A stretch of 64,000 nucleotides of DNA, from NCBI GenBank assembly GCA_934045075.1, contig OW203749.1, positions 5,732,804-5,796,803 of the forward strand. The letters are read 5' to 3'. Position numbers and translations under genes: made by a program. Each line of letters opens with the position of its first letter. The stretch's first letter is position 1. The notes below the pieces were generated by a model, which saw only the letters and a list, made by a program, of their open reading frames with translations, had not been told where the DNA came from and made no database searches. Below are positions 58,001 through 64,000 of the stretch, one piece after another. Source of the DNA: Yponomeuta sedellus. Lineage: Eukaryota; Arthropoda; Insecta; Lepidoptera; Yponomeutidae.

Positions 58001-61000
58001 AGAAGACTTGAGAAAAGATGGTCAGAGTGGAGTTATTTTTTCCCGCTGCCTTTTTCTCCACTACACTACGGCCCGAAGGCGGCGGCTTTCACTTTCATGT
58101 TATATTGTACTTTGACATTCAGCAAACAGAATGTAAATTCTTTACGTTGAAATAAATTGAATTGAATTGAGTTAACAAAAGCCTGCTTTGCAGTTAGGTT
58201 TGACATCGGAATGATATCGTACCCACATGATTATTTTATTTTTATTTTTAATGCACTAACACCGTGTAACGTAGTGTAGGACGACCTCCGACCAGATGGG
58301 ATGACGAACTGCAAAAACTGCAGGCAGATGCTGGATGCGGCAAGTTGAAAACAAGGCGCTATGGCGCTCATTAGGAGAGGGCTATACGGCTATACCTATG
58401 TCCAGCAGTGGATGACATTATATAGCCTGAAGAAGAAGAAGAACCCGTGCAAAGGACAATTTTAAAAACCGATTTAGAGGCATGGGTGAAATTTTTAGCC
58501 TCTAAATAGGTTTTTAAAATCTCTACCACAGACAATTTTTAGGAGTATTTAGCTTTATTAATAACGTAGCTCGTGGCCTAGTCGAACCGAGTGATTGGGA
58601 GCAATCACTTGAGTTAAGCAACAACAGACGCGGTCAGGTACCTACTGGATGGGTGACTGTTCCGTGACTACCGCTAGTGGCATTTGTTCCGAGCGCTTTC
58701 CTGCTTCTTAAGGTTCTCTGGTGGGCAGGTGCAGGGTGGGTGACTACCGCTATTGGTATTTTTCCAAGCGCTTCGTGAGGCACGTGAAGCCGTTAGTGTC
58801 GGCTGTCATGTAATGGCAGTCGTTAAGCCATGTCAGAGGCGTTATCATGGCGGCTTCATAACTTCTGACGGTAAGGCCCGCCACCTGTACAATCCCCAGC
58901 AACCCGGGTGCCAAGTCCAACCCCGTGGTGTAGTAGGTATGGCCTAACTTTCCTGTGATGCAGGAAGAGACCCGTGCCCCGGCAGTGCGGACATACAGGG
59001 TTAATCGAGAGATTATTTTTGTTTAATCTGTGGTTACGTCTTTTCTTTGTAATATCTCTACCACAGATTTATGTAAATATATTAGTATTATATATATTTA
59101 CACGGATGTAAATATATTAGTTTTATTAGTATCGTCAATCGAGTTTACGTTTTTAAGAAAACATCTCCCTCCGTTAGAAGAACAGCTCTGATTGCTTCAA
59201 AATTCTGACCGAGCCTCGTTTGCTCTCGATTGGCTATAGTCTTGCCTAACGTGACATTGGCGAAATTGTACTGGACAATCGGTGCAGTGAGTGCATAACG
59301 CAGAATTGAATTGAAGAAGGCATATTTTGTAGTTCAGGATCCAGGACTTCAACGACGACGGAGTACGAGCCAGAACTTCCGGACTACGGGGATGAGGAGA
59401 AAAAGTGCCCGGAACTATCCCCCAACGTCACTGCACCGAAGACAGGCAGGAAAGCCTGGGACAGTGAGTAACCTTACGATCGTTCAAGCTTTTTTGATGG
59501 AATGTATGAATCAATAAATAAAAAAAACGAACGAACAGACGAACGAACGAACGAACGAAGGGATGGATGAAAGAGTGAGTGAGTGAGGAGTGAGTGAGTG
59601 AGGAGTGAGTGAGTGAGGAGTGAGTGAGGAGTGAGAGAGGAATGAGTGAGTGAGTGAGTGCGTGAGTGTGAGGAGTGAGTGAGGAGTGTGTGAGTGAGGA
59701 ATGAGTGATAAGTGCGTGAGCAGTGAGTGAGTGAGTGAATGAATGACTGAGGGAATGAATGAATTAATGATTGAATAAATGAATGTATCGGTCGTGGTCT
59801 AGTGGAACCGAGTGATTGGAATGAATCACTCTGGTTTGGCAACAACAGGCACGGTCATTACTGGATGGGTGATCGTCCCGTGACTACTGTTAGTGGCATA
59901 TTTCCGTGCGCTTCCTTGCTTCGTAAGGCACTTTAAGCCACTGGTGCCGGCTGTCATGTATTGGCAGTTGTAAAGCCATAATATCACAGGCCTTATGGGC
60001 GGCTTGATAACTTTTGACAGTAAGACCTGCCACTGTCTTACAATCCTCCACCAACCCGGACTTGGCCCCCGTGGTGGAGTATGGCCTAATCTTCCTGCGA
60101 TGCAGGAAGAGACCCGTGCCTGAGCAGTGGGAACATACAAAGGTTTTATACCAAGCCTCCATGCCACAAGCTGCATTGTGAAGCTTCAGTGCGTAGGGAA
60201 ATACAGATGCACTTAGGAAGTCCGGAGAGCCAAGTCCCTACCCATTTTTAAAACTATGGTAAAAGAATAGGTACTATCTCGCTAGTGTTATGTGAAACTT
60301 TTGCTGTTACTGTTTGTACTATTCTGCTATTGTTGGTAGGTATTCTATTTATGTCCTGTCCATAATATTGTTATGCCTATAAATGTATGTATTTATTAAT
60401 AAAATATTTATTTTATTTTTTATTTATTTATTTCATTATAGACTCATATATTTATATATGAGTTATATATTATATTACTCACTAATGTATATTTTTATAT
60501 CACTTTCTTTTTATCTATTTTTTATTTGTATGTATCTATTTAGGGTTAGTATATTTATTTTCTTAATTAGGCATGTTTTATTCATATGTATCCGAAATAC
60601 TTTGATTTATTTGTACATCTACTTCCTTCTCCAATATATTGCTCCAGTCCATCCAAAGGTTGTCTGGAAGAGATCACTTTTAGTGATAAGGCCGCCGTCT
60701 GTACTCTTAGGTTAAGAAATATCGGTGTAATTTCCTTTTTTATGTACAACTAGCTGACCCAGTGAACTTTGTACCGCCTAACAGTCGATTCTTTATTTAA
60801 TTTTTTTCTCTCCGTAAGAACCATCCTCGTACTTCAAGGAATATTCTAAAAAAAGAATTAGCGAAATCGGTTCAGCTGCTCACAAAATTTGCGCTTACCA
60901 ACTCATTAAGCGATTCATTTTTATATTACAGAAAATAAAGTGTTCTCAATCTATGTACCTATCTAACATACAATTTCACTCTCCAACAGAATGCATCGAA

Positions 61001-63586
61001 TACCAGGAGACTTACGTGTATCCCTGCAGGATGAGCGTCGCCCTCAACGGAGTGCTGTCCCGGCAAAACTTATGCCACCAAGGCTCTGATGTTCTCGTCT
61101 TAGGTGGTGAGAACGCCGACGAATTTGAATTTCCTCATATGGTAAGTTGGTAAAGCACAATATTAACCATTACGACTCGCACTCAGCAATTTTAATTTCC
61201 ATACTTGTCGCTAGGTGGCGCTTCCTCGATGCCATAGAAATATGAGTTTGCGTTAACGCGATCGAGTAGTTAAAAAACTCGCACTAAGCACTCAGAGTGC
61301 TTAGTGCGAGTTTTTTAACTCCTAGTTTTTTAACTACTCGATCGCGTGCTAGTTTTTTAACTACTCGATCGCGTTAACGTAAACTCATATTTCTATGGCA
61401 TCGAGGAAGCGCCACCAAGCGACAAGTATAGAAATTAAAATTGCTGAGTGCGAGTCGTAATGGTTTACGTTGAGAAGTGAACACGTTTACCAGCCAAAGC
61501 ACGACTAAACGCGAGTGCGAGTTGTACTGTGATAGCGTTTTGCCAGTTCGAACGGTTAATTTACTCACACTCGCTACTCAATGCTCGATTAACGCGGTAG
61601 TAAAGTTATTCGATTGGACCTGTCAAACTCGCACTAAGCACTCTGAACGTGTGACGAAATGAATGGTCCGCAATCAATTTCTTATACTAATGTAGCTTTG
61701 TACCCCCACAGGTCCTGCTCGGCTACTTGGAACCGATGGCGACAATGAGCACTCAAGTCAAGTGGGAATGCGCGGGAACCATCATCAGTGAGCGCTACGT
61801 ACTGACGGCCGCGCACTGCACCTCCCACAGAGAGTAGTAAGTACTTTTTCATTTCTTATACTCGGAAAGTAGTGTTGTTTTGTTCTGATTATTAGGTGGA
61901 AAATGCTGCTTCCCTCCATAGGGAGGGAAAAACTCATACAAATTACTTCCCACCCAAGGGCTGGAATTAACTTTAAAAATAGAACTACTGTCAGCTGTGT
62001 GTGAAGAGCTTTATGTAAAAAAAATTAATTAAAAAAAATGCTGCGGCCATGTTAGTTTCTAAACAGCCAGTGATGTGAACTTAGCGCAAACTTCTTTGAG
62101 CGGAATAAGCCGCAACAATTACGCGGTGAGTTCCATATTTAAAATTAAAATGTCGACATAAATTGGCAGGATACTAATCTGTTATAGTATCTGTGACGGA
62201 ATTACAAAAAATAGGCAATATTTTACGATAAGATTCGAATATTAAAAATGAGATTTTATTTGCCTCATATTCGAAATAAAAAGTAGTGTTTAACACGGGT
62301 AAAAGAATCAATTCCTATTCGGACTATAGCCACCCTTGCTGCGCTCGGGCGTCTAAATACCCCGGGTATTGACTCTTTCTACCCTCGGTTAACAATCTAC
62401 CATAGCCGCTTCGGAGTTCTTTCTAGCGCCAATGATGGAATAAAAATCATAACTGGTTTTAAAATACTTTTTTTAAAGTAAGCATCTTATCCACTGAACT
62501 CTAAACATCTTAACCACTATGACAACTATATGGGACAATACTAATGGGATTTTCTTTTCCAGCGGATCAGTGAGGCTAATCCGCACTGGCACGCTGGACA
62601 GGTCTAGTGTCATCAAACGCCAACAGGTGTATTGGGTGGCCGAGATCGTGAAGCATCCCGAGTACGCCTCCCCTTTGAAGTACAACGACATAGCGCTGCT
62701 GAAGATACAAAAACCGTAAGTTATCACCCTACACCCTAATGTCCTGCTCACAAAAACCGTAAGACGGAGTTTACACGTTCAGTCTGGCGTCAGTCAATTC
62801 CGTCAGTCTGGTTAGACTGACGGCAGATGGATTGTCTATTCAGTGGACTCATGGACCAGTCTGGCGGATATTTGATGCTTCATCTGTCTGGCATCAATCC
62901 GAGCTTGATCAAGGTCACGGACTGAACTGACGTCAGACTGAACGTGTGTTGAACGCATAACTATGTCCTGCTCACAAAAACCGTAACTTCCCACCCTAAG
63001 ACGCATAATAATATGTTCTGCTCATAAAAACCGTAAGTTCTCACCCTACATTAGACGCATATACGTGATTAGGTAAGTGCATACTCAACTGGTATAACTC
63101 AACAACTTTGTACCATGTAAATGTTGAACAAGTGAAAGAATAAATTTCATTTCATTTTAATAAATTATTATGTAGGTAAGTACCTACTATTAATACCGAT
63201 GAACAGACGACATCGTGAGGGTTGCGGTTCAAAAATGAACGGGGTCAGATCAGATTAGCACAGGGTCCTGTGCTGATCTGACCCCGTACTATGAGGAATG
63301 GTGCAGTCAAAAGGAGGCCTATGCCGAGCAGTGGGTTGATGTGGGCTGATTATAGATAGACAGATTAATACATGGCTTTCTTCCATAAATTCTTTTATTG
63401 TATAACAGGACGTATTACCGGACTTTAATTCGTACCCCCCGCATTTCCGTCTACAGTATTCAGCTGGACTCGACCGTACTGCCGGCCTGCTTGGACCTGG
63501 GAAGAGGCGTGGCTTACGACAGAGCTCTCATCACAGGGTGGGGCGACACCAAGCAGGGGGGCAGTCAAGCCGACAGGCTGCAGAAG
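34013..63586 (+). CDS. Clip-domain serine protease, snake-like (CLIPC), 3' part outside window
   Basis: Extracellular zymogen of the kind that works in insect Toll/melanization cascades (family knowledge). Nine exons join in frame (34013-34079, 39929-40029, 41031-41110, 44113-44157, 59333-59463, 60990-61141, 61712-61836, 62563-62715, 63457-63586) into 328 residues. Signal peptide 1-17 or so; clip domain with Cys26, 35, 41, 58, 68, 69; Ser/Thr/Glu linker; KCIEY segment (Cys143 expected to pair with Cys296). Activation probably falls after Leu177 (DVL before VLGG). EFPHM at 188-192; catalytic His227 in TAAHC; Asp276 in YNDIALL; GWG at 308-310. The Ser195-equivalent exon lies past the right edge. 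Leu at P1 and the EFPHM motif point to the snake/HP6/HP21 clade. Oddities: VLGG instead of IVGG, CAG instead of CGG before the His loop, and a 15-kb intron 4. Confidence 0.9.
34154..34335 (+). mobile_element. 5S-SINE, head missing, 75 bp into protease intron 1
   Basis: From GTTGGTGCCGGCTGTCATAT to GAGACCCGTGCCCCAGCA. 34340-34740 is AT-rich without a recognised feature. Confidence 0.7.
34741..35089 (+). mobile_element. 5S-SINE, second subfamily, full length
   Basis: Head: GTGATCTTAAACGATCACTA, AAGTTAAGCAACACAGGGCG, GGATGGGTAAACCG. Body has CCGTCGATAGATGGCAGTC; 3' end GGGGACATAATGGGATGATG with a (GAT)n tail. This copy shows the 5S-like head best for the second subfamily. Confidence 0.75.
35241..35637. 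mobile_element. PIF/Harbinger-type MITE (397 bp, TAA duplication)
   Basis: Perfect inverted ends AGGCCTGCGCAGACG, flanked by TAA (35238-35240, 35638-35640). Interior rich in GGGACAAAAGTCC-like words. Confidence 0.82.
35868..35999 (-). mobile_element. 5S-SINE, 3' part only
   Basis: From GTTATCAACCCTTGTATGTC to GCGGGCCTTAC. Confidence 0.68.
36230..36475 (+). pseudogene. RTE LINE ORF C-terminus and tail
   Basis: Reads RTDNRWSKRVLEWRPRLGKR, SVGHPPSRCDDDL, AGRCWM, then GEG and a CCAGCAGTGGACT end with a GAC-rich tail. These motifs mark the C-terminal end of RTE-class ORFs. The last 70 bases are the part shared with the RTE-tail SINE. Confidence 0.75.
36526..36655 (+). mobile_element. tRNA-headed SINE, family 3
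   Basis: Head CCTCGGTGGCGCAGCGGTTT, B box GGGTTCGATCCCCGG, and the GTCTTGGATGT tail shared with family 2. A minus copy is at 41800-41900. Confidence 0.65.
36655..37365. mobile_element. tRNA-like SINE cluster
   Basis: Minus copy 36655-36935, a further minus tail 36936-37011, plus copy 37012-37165 joined at TTTCACCCATTGAGTCGCCC, and a plus fragment 37293-37365. The minus and plus tails around 36960-37100 are inverted repeats of each other. Confidence 0.72.
37601..38398 (-). mobile_element. RTE-tail SINE split by an hAT MITE
   Basis: SINE parts 37601-37833 and 38372-38398 (CTCTAGGCCGACACCACACA) flank the insertion 37834-38371. Confidence 0.75.
37834..38371. mobile_element. hAT-type MITE with 8-bp target duplication
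   Basis: Ends CAGCCATACTCAAAG and, inverted, CAGCGGCTCTCAAACC; target duplication CTCTAGGC at 37826-37833 and 38372-38379. The inner ends repeat GGGTTCC words. It contains a further SINE-like insertion (37975-38130). Confidence 0.82.
38641..39121. mobile_element. 5S-SINE pieces: head (+), body (-), and a head hairpin
   Basis: 38641-38697 plus head, 38697-39008 minus copy (head truncated), and 39051-39121, a near-perfect hairpin made of two inverted head ends (AAGCGAACCGAGCGATTG). Confidence 0.68.
39484..39885. mobile_element. Inverted pair of second-subfamily 5S-SINEs
   Basis: Minus copy 39484-39695 against plus copy 39697-39885, together forming a long hairpin ending 40 bases before protease exon 2. 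A plus 3' fragment lies at 40085-40133, 55 bases after exon 2. Confidence 0.7.
39929..40029 (+). CDS. Clip protease exon 2 (clip domain, first half)
   Basis: Acceptor TAATATTTCAG, phase 1 in, phase 0 out, donor GTTAGT. Starts GEQCTVGGQTGVCK and carries clip Cys 1-3 (residues 26, 35, 41), with the usual L-x2-C pattern around Cys3. Confidence 0.88.
41031..41110 (+). CDS. Clip protease exon 3 (clip domain, second half)
   Basis: Acceptor TCTACTTTACAG, donor GTAATT, phase 0 in and 2 out. Carries Cys 4 (residue 58) and the CC pair (68, 69) in VVCCVG, completing the six-cysteine clip domain. Confidence 0.88.
41190..41355. mobile_element. Palindromic MITE ('GTGCCGAAACGTCGG')
   Basis: Arms include ATTAAAACTGTTTTTACACG and ACATTTTTACAATTTTCCGA. 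A second copy (43455-43925) is opened at its centre by a ~280-bp insertion (43556-43840). Confidence 0.7.
41407..41606. mobile_element. tRNA-like SINE, inverted-half copy
   Basis: Minus part 41407-41531, plus part 41532-41606, again joined near the ATTCTCTGTATTAC segment. Confidence 0.66.
41960..42250 (-). mobile_element. LINE 3' fragment
   Basis: Shares TCTTTACAGAAAGCCAGCAG and ATTGGGCCACTGTACGTAG-type 3' sequence with 51607-52022. Confidence 0.55.
42263..42471. mobile_element. 209-bp MITE with ~40-bp inverted ends
   Basis: Ends GGTCTAACTAACTAGTATTA on both strands, then CGATCNAAC / TACGG blocks. Part of its body recurs at 41965-42045. Confidence 0.75.
42846..43020 (-). mobile_element. SINE-like repeat ('CTGTCAGGATCGTGG' family)
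   Basis: Minus copy of 2636-2815. 43140-43450 is AT-rich with no feature seen. Confidence 0.6.
44113..44157 (+). CDS. Clip protease exon 4 (linker micro-exon)
   Basis: A 45-base exon between acceptor TTGTATTTTCAG and donor GTAAAG. Phase 2 on both sides: the AG left from exon 3 plus its C make Ser83, and GG is passed on. Encodes SLCKLSFGDIDPKSPG. It is supported mainly by phase continuity and splice sites. Confidence 0.72.
44290..46935. other. AT-rich intronic stretch, one unrecognised decayed ORF
   Basis: Mostly unique AT-rich DNA in protease intron 4. A minus open frame at 45756-45499 (85 codons; SASEVWKRFMDDKITTNYLV) and plus segments near 45290-45370 (DEIKNLGQEFETFYERN) look like decayed coding sequence, but I do not recognise them. 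The first resembles loosely the EALWRHFMDDDIT region of the nearby piggyBac transposase. Confidence 0.4.
46936..47042 (+). mobile_element. Chimeric SINE (family 2 head, tRNA-like SINE tail)
   Basis: Head GTGGCGTAGCGGTAGCGCAA as at 9024; from the B box on (GGTTCGAATCCCGGCATGGG, then GCCTCTAACTAGG) it is the other family. Confidence 0.75.
47090..47270. repeat. 88-bp direct tandem duplication
   Basis: Two nearly identical copies containing CGAACTTAAAATGGGAGCTT, starting at 47100 and 47188 for the same word. Confidence 0.85.
47410..49763 (-). mobile_element. piggyBac-like element with TTAA target duplications
   Basis: Inverted ends CCTTTAGGTAGTGACGTGG (left) and CCTTTAAGTAGTGACGTGG (right), each flanked by TTAA (47406-47409, 49764-49767). 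Length 2354 bp. Subterminal GTGACG words recur near both ends. It contains a damaged transposase gene on the minus strand and lies in protease intron 4, antisense to the host gene. Confidence 0.9.
47780..49464 (-). pseudogene. piggyBac transposase, internally deleted and frameshifted
   Basis: ATG at 49464-49462. An acidic, disordered N-terminus is followed by the DDE-type core with LCVDEMLVPFRGR (first Asp) and ITADNWFSS (second Asp). Near 48190-48200 the frame is lost right after HGFTKNVQ. Continuing in another frame is the later block CSRRTRRWPLAIF, LLDLSGVNAF and the Cys-rich C-terminal domain (CKVCPARLKRRTKYKCVTCH, then CLGCSKTICSDC, a RING-like zinc finger). The segment between, which in the family carries GVDT/D with the third catalytic Asp, is absent. 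So this copy cannot encode an active enzyme, although ends and most of the gene look young. Confidence 0.9.
50052..50104 (+). mobile_element. 3' fragment of the 26796-27325 element
   Basis: Contains GGTGCGCGTCTCCGACTCGC and TTTGGTCGG before a T-run. 49768-50290 otherwise shows no feature. Confidence 0.55.
50275..50522. repeat. ACGTC-dense block, probable TE
   Basis: Over a dozen ACGTC/GACGT words in 250 bases. Weak inverted ends (GGCTGGTACTTAAGTATTTC against GCCCAGGGAGCATTTCTACG) suggest a diverged MITE-like element. Confidence 0.5.
50524..50886. mobile_element. tRNA-like SINE (+) and a degraded (-) copy
   Basis: Plus copy 50524-50682 with intact tRNA-like module; minus copy 50765-50886 with deletions in the module. 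50890-51260 is a LINE 3' UTR-like segment ending in (ATCT)n. Confidence 0.68.
51395..52178 (+). mobile_element. 5S-SINE interrupted by a LINE fragment
   Basis: SINE 5' part 51395-51606 (head with AAGCAACAACAGGCGCAGTC and GGATGGGTGACCG) and 3' part 52022-52178, with GAGGC repeated at both junctions. Confidence 0.75.
51607..52021 (-). pseudogene. LINE C-terminal fragment inserted in a 5S-SINE
   Basis: Minus strand reads KRLTCSDLRKAMALMTSH, then LCRLC and EDELPATCSF, the Cys/His-rich C-terminus of a Jockey/R1-like ORF2, followed by 3' UTR. Same family as 31820-32135. Confidence 0.7.
52190..52330 (-). mobile_element. SINE-like repeat ('CTGTCAGGATCGTGG' family)
   Basis: Diverged minus copy with TCGTTGCATGCGAGACGG and the GCCCTTTGCTGACACG end. 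52380-52730 has no feature I recognise. Confidence 0.5.
52735..52910. mobile_element. Relative of the insertion at 43556-43840
   Basis: Shares, in inverse orientation, the TTCACCGCCGTAGCGC block and GACAGATGTAATCGA with that insertion. Class unknown. Confidence 0.45.
53228..53490 (+). pseudogene. Non-LTR RT fragment
   Basis: Reads LLDFSKAVETVSVPILLDKL, then RQVRIGDYTYDIGVWRAPQN, corresponding to the RT segment before the Y/FADD motif (expected F-D-T and G-V-P-Q are altered). Open for 86 codons. 53490-54580 is AT-rich and featureless apart from a C-run near 53875. Confidence 0.68.
54582..54641 (+). repeat. Five 12-bp tandem repeats (GACGAAGTGACC)
   Basis: One frame would encode repeated Glu-Val-Thr-Asp. 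No splice sites or longer frame link it to the protease. Confidence 0.75.
55261..55622 (-). mobile_element. 5S-SINE, full length
   Basis: One of the best-preserved copies, with TTATCAACCCTTGTATGTCC and a complete head. Confidence 0.75.
55640..56410 (-). pseudogene. Non-LTR reverse transcriptase remnant
   Basis: From the right: RSILGPFLFLVYVNDLPVMV, ELVLFADDT (catalytic motif), broken frames, then an open stretch with FHSVMSYGILLWGTAADIET and IFVLQKRAIRFIYKLRGRDS. Typical of a Jockey-like LINE. 56410-57170 has no feature supported. Confidence 0.75.
57390..57597. repeat. Palindrome of two tRNA-like SINE tails
   Basis: Minus and plus 3' halves meet head to head at CCAATTGAGCGCTGG, with ~85-base arms. 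A 5S-SINE 3' scrap lies at 57172-57217. Confidence 0.8.
57990..58165 (+). mobile_element. LINE 3' end-like repeat
   Basis: Counterpart of 22150-22330; ends TTGAAATAAATTGAATTGAA. Confidence 0.5.
58185..58515. mobile_element. tRNA-like SINE split by an RTE 3' end
   Basis: SINE parts 58185-58261 and 58442-58515 flank an RTE fragment (58262-58441) that reads SVGRPPTRWDDELQ and ends in a (GAA)n tail. Confidence 0.7.
58568..59005 (+). mobile_element. 5S-SINE with internal partial duplication
   Basis: Head complete; the GGTGACTACCGCTAKTGG segment occurs twice (58660-58690 and 58735-58765). 59010-59330 precedes protease exon 5. Confidence 0.7.
59333..59463 (+). CDS. Clip protease exon 5 (linker)
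   Basis: Acceptor CATATTTTGTAG keeps frame with exon 4; the alternative CAG five bases later (59337) would not. Donor GTGAGT. Encodes GSGSRTSTTTEYEPELPDYG, then DEEKKC and a KAWD end that joins KCIEY of exon 6. The linker is rich in Ser, Thr and Glu. The simple repeat of (GAAC)n/(GAGT)n begins 60 bases into the following intron. Confidence 0.82.
59525..59785. repeat. (GAAC)n then (GAGT)n microsatellite
   Basis: Compound tetranucleotide tract in intron 5, related in motif to 25259-25735. Apparent open frames across it are artefacts. Confidence 0.9.
59791..60152 (+). mobile_element. 5S-SINE, full length
   Basis: Head ATCACTCTGGTTTGGCAACA, then GGATGGGTGATCGTCC; complete 3' end. 60180-60750 is very AT-rich, without a gene. 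Confidence 0.7.
60752..60932 (+). mobile_element. 'CTAGCTGACCCAGCGAACTT' repeat
   Basis: Ends about 55 bases before the exon 6 acceptor of the protease. Confidence 0.6.
60990..61141 (+). CDS. Clip protease exon 6 (activation site)
   Basis: Acceptor CTCTCCAACAG, donor GTAAGT, phase 1 in and 0 out. Runs from KCIEYQETYVYPC to EFPHM and includes the activation segment GSDVLVLGGENAD. The expected scissile bond follows Leu177; the new N-terminus would be Val-Leu-Gly-Gly. Family usage is Ile-Val-Gly-Gly. Confidence 0.9.
61172..61643. mobile_element. Inverted MITE pair filling protease intron 6
   Basis: Element 61294-61643 has the same ends as 17220-17573. A partial inverted copy (61172-61293) abuts it, centred on ACTCAGAGT, giving ~120-base arms with a 40-base insertion on one side. 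Only ~100 bases of the 570-bp intron are non-repeat. Confidence 0.78.
61712..61836 (+). CDS. Clip protease exon 7 (catalytic His)
   Basis: Acceptor TACCCCCACAG, donor GTAAGT, phase 0 in and 2 out. Contains KWECAGTIISERYVLTAAHC with His227. The strand normally reading C-G-G-x-L has C-A-G-T-I. Confidence 0.92.
62563..62715 (+). CDS. Clip protease exon 8 (catalytic Asp)
   Basis: Acceptor TTTTCTTTTCCAG, donor GTAAGT, phase 2 in and 2 out. Contains VAEIVKHPEYASPLKYND and IALLKI, with Asp276 as the charge-relay Asp. Confidence 0.92.
62763..62950. mobile_element. Compact MITE in protease intron 8
   Basis: Undisturbed copy of the 1689-2431 element: ends GGAGTTTACACGTTCAGTCT and, inverted, CACGTTCAGTCTGACGTCAG. 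Confidence 0.75.
63457..63586 (+). CDS. Clip protease exon 9
   Basis: Acceptor TTTCCGTCTACAG, donor GTACGT, phase 2 in and 0 out. Encodes VLPACLDLGRG and ALITGWGDTKQGG, the region between the catalytic Asp and Ser. A 5S-SINE begins about 45 bases into the next intron and runs almost to the window edge. Confidence 0.91.
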
Positions 63587-63629
63587 GTACGTACACCATA
63601 AAGGAGCTAATATGACATCGGATGTATCG

Positions 63630-63946
63630 CTCGTAGCTCGGGCTGCCCGAGTGATCTTAAACGATCGCGAAGGTGAAGCAACATATGACGCTAACGCCAG
63701 TGGCATTTTTCCGAGCGGTTCCGTGCTTTGCAAGGCACGTTAAGCAGTTGGTGGCGGCTGCCGTCGCTAGATGGCAGTCGTTAAGCCAAGTCGGAGGCCT
63801 CAGGGCGGCTTGAAAACTTCTGACAGTAAGACCAGCCATTAGTCTTGCAAGCCTCCACCAATCCGGACTTGGCCCCCGTGGTGGAGGCCTATACCTTCCT
63901 TAGGTAAGAGACCCGTGCCCCTCGGTGGGGACATTGGGTTGATGAT
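63630..63946 (+). mobile_element. 5S-SINE, second subfamily, box C deleted
   Basis: Head GTGATCTTAAACGATCGCGA, AGGTGAAGCAACATATGACG; the GGATGGGTGACC segment is missing. 3' end GGGGACATTGGGTTGATGAT. Confidence 0.7.
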
Positions 63947-64000
63947 GCCCTTAAATAAAAAAATAAATAAATCGTGTCCGCAACAACACGGACTCGGCCT

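Noticed and set aside
59337..59463. Exon 5 starting at the stronger-looking CAG (59337)
   Set aside because: It breaks frame with exon 4; the TAG five bases upstream restores one continuous reading frame through exon 6.
59474..59845. 123-residue Ser/His/Thr-rich ORF
   Set aside because: Reverse translation of the GAGT/GAAC tetranucleotide tract.
34013..63586. Protease as a catalytically dead homologue because no Ser motif is seen
   Set aside because: The reading frame is open to the last donor (63586) and the Ser-bearing exon is simply beyond the window edge, so no judgement is possible.

Overview
The window reads as AT-rich, transposon-dense genomic DNA from a moth or butterfly (Lepidoptera). 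There is no bacterial gene layout. Coding sequence appears as short exons bounded by GT/AG splice sites, separated by kilobases of SINEs, LINE fragments, MITEs and simple repeats. The repeat types (RTE and Jockey-like LINE remnants, a piggyBac element, several tRNA-headed SINEs) and an insect-type trissin neuropeptide exon support this assignment. It is an inference, since no database search was possible.

Three genes can be assembled by matching splice sites and reading phase. (1) Minus strand, 3319-11961: a trissin neuropeptide gene. A 40-bp signal-peptide exon (11922-11961) is split by a 7-kb intron from the exon carrying the six-cysteine peptide (4803-4960); a third, phase-compatible acidic C-terminal exon lies at 3319-3507. 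(2) Minus strand, 16513-28535: an unrecognised gene of five coding exons that join in frame into a 197-residue protein (basic N-terminal half, Gln-rich middle, acidic C-terminus). Its third exon has been amplified, with its splice acceptor, into a ~106-bp tandem array. (3) Plus strand, 34013 to beyond the right edge: a clip-domain serine protease of the snake-like (CLIPC) type. Nine exons give 328 residues (signal peptide, clip domain, linker, activation site, catalytic His and Asp); the exon with the catalytic Ser lies outside the window.

The rest is mobile DNA. The commonest family is a SINE whose head resembles the internal-promoter region of 5S rRNA, in two subfamilies and more than 20 copies. 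Next is a SINE with a tRNA-like module in its middle. A third SINE shares its 3' tail with the C-terminal coding end of an RTE LINE. A 2.35-kb piggyBac-like element with TTAA duplications sits in the 15-kb fourth intron of the protease; its transposase has lost the segment that should carry the third catalytic Asp. PIF/Harbinger-type MITEs (TTA/TAA duplications), an hAT-type MITE (8-bp duplication), a mariner-derived fold-back and several long palindromes are also visible. Multiple nested insertions give a relative chronology.

The three genes show no evident functional link. Their shared feature is TE-filled introns, in places with repeats immediately next to splice sites.
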